Shown here: positions 63,792 to 64,000 of the stretch, one piece after another
How the letters are laid out: each line of letters begins with the position of its first letter
Position numbering within the stretch: position 1 is the first letter of the stretch
NCBI GenBank assembly: GCA_037127255.1
Contig: JBANSL010000003.1
Span: 18,541,314-18,605,313 of the forward strand
DNA length: 64,000 nucleotides
Source: Persicaria tinctoria
Lineage: Eukaryota; Streptophyta; Magnoliopsida; Caryophyllales; Polygonaceae
Direction: 5' to 3'
Notes under the pieces: model-generated
What the model saw: only the letters and a program-made list of their open reading frames with translations
The model's database searches: none
Told to the model about the DNA's origin: nothing
Program-made: the position numbers and the translations under genes

Positions 63792-64000
63792 ATGCAGGAC
63801 AGTTCAGGATTTGCGGGATAAGAACTCTTCGTCCCGTGTATTTTTGCGGGATGGGATTTTTTTTTTCCAAGTCCCACCAAGATCGGAACGGGACGAGATT
63901 TGTCTCCACTCCTAATAATGTATCACAAGATATAAAAATTTGTAACTTGGGTAACTTCTTATCTAATTGTCAAAATGAGTAATATAAATTTTTTTTCCAA

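Overview
This is nuclear DNA of a flowering plant, very probably a eudicot. The evidence is three spliced plant-type genes in AT-rich sequence, surrounded by nested Ty1-copia elements, Stowaway, hAT and Mutator-type MITEs and tRNA-derived SINEs. An asterid such as Lamiales would fit the MITE and SINE flavour, but that is only a guess. There is no bacterial, viral or organellar gene set, no rRNA and no CRISPR array.

Layout. 1-0.74 kb: GC-rich LINE-like remnant. 0.91-4.28 kb: a Stowaway MITE split by a non-autonomous LTR retrotransposon (282-bp LTRs, TSD AATTT) that carries a 21-bp minisatellite. 4.6-11.83 kb: stacked DNA transposons, comprising two Stowaway MITEs, an 0.83-kb foldback element, and a 4.5-kb element with ~0.66-kb inverted repeats that contains an LTR-like block and a SINE, abutted by a 0.95-kb relative. 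11.99-17.35 kb: an Ale/Retrofit-type copia element, 98% identical between LTRs, with gag inverted and pol broken. 17.36-18.53 kb: a GC-rich, intron-bearing orphan fragment. 18.54-27.0 kb: a SIRE-type copia element with an extra env-position ORF and a 3' LTR but no recognisable 5' LTR. 27.0-29.95 kb: minus-strand remains of a DUF1985 (KI-MULE/Ulp1-like) gene, interrupted by a hAT MITE and carrying tandemly repeated exons. 29.95-34.3 kb: MITEs, a SINE-like copy and a LINE-like GC island.

34.4-52 kb is the gene island, with all three genes on the plus strand: (1) a 20-exon LRR receptor-like kinase of the LRR-VIII-1 type (953 aa, one GC-AG intron); (2) a 6-exon STICHEL / DNA polymerase III gamma-tau-like gene (1,290 aa); (3) a 2-exon FLZ zinc-finger gene (115 aa). 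Exon phases close exactly in all three models. A Tork-type copia element (52.36-59.29 kb, TSD GTAAA) lies 0.44 kb downstream of the FLZ gene and itself hosts a hAT MITE. 59.3-64 kb is intergenic sequence with a MITE, a SINE and a second LINE-like GC island.

The host genes have no evident shared pathway: cell-surface signalling, trichome-branching-type cytoplasmic/membrane function, and an SnRK1-adaptor zinc finger. The rest of the window records repeated nested transposition. Target-site duplications were read directly for ten elements, so the order of many insertions can be stated. I found no convincing novel biochemical system. The most unusual items are the inverted gag, the heptapeptide-coding minisatellite, the tandem exons of the DUF1985 gene and the SIRE 5' junction.
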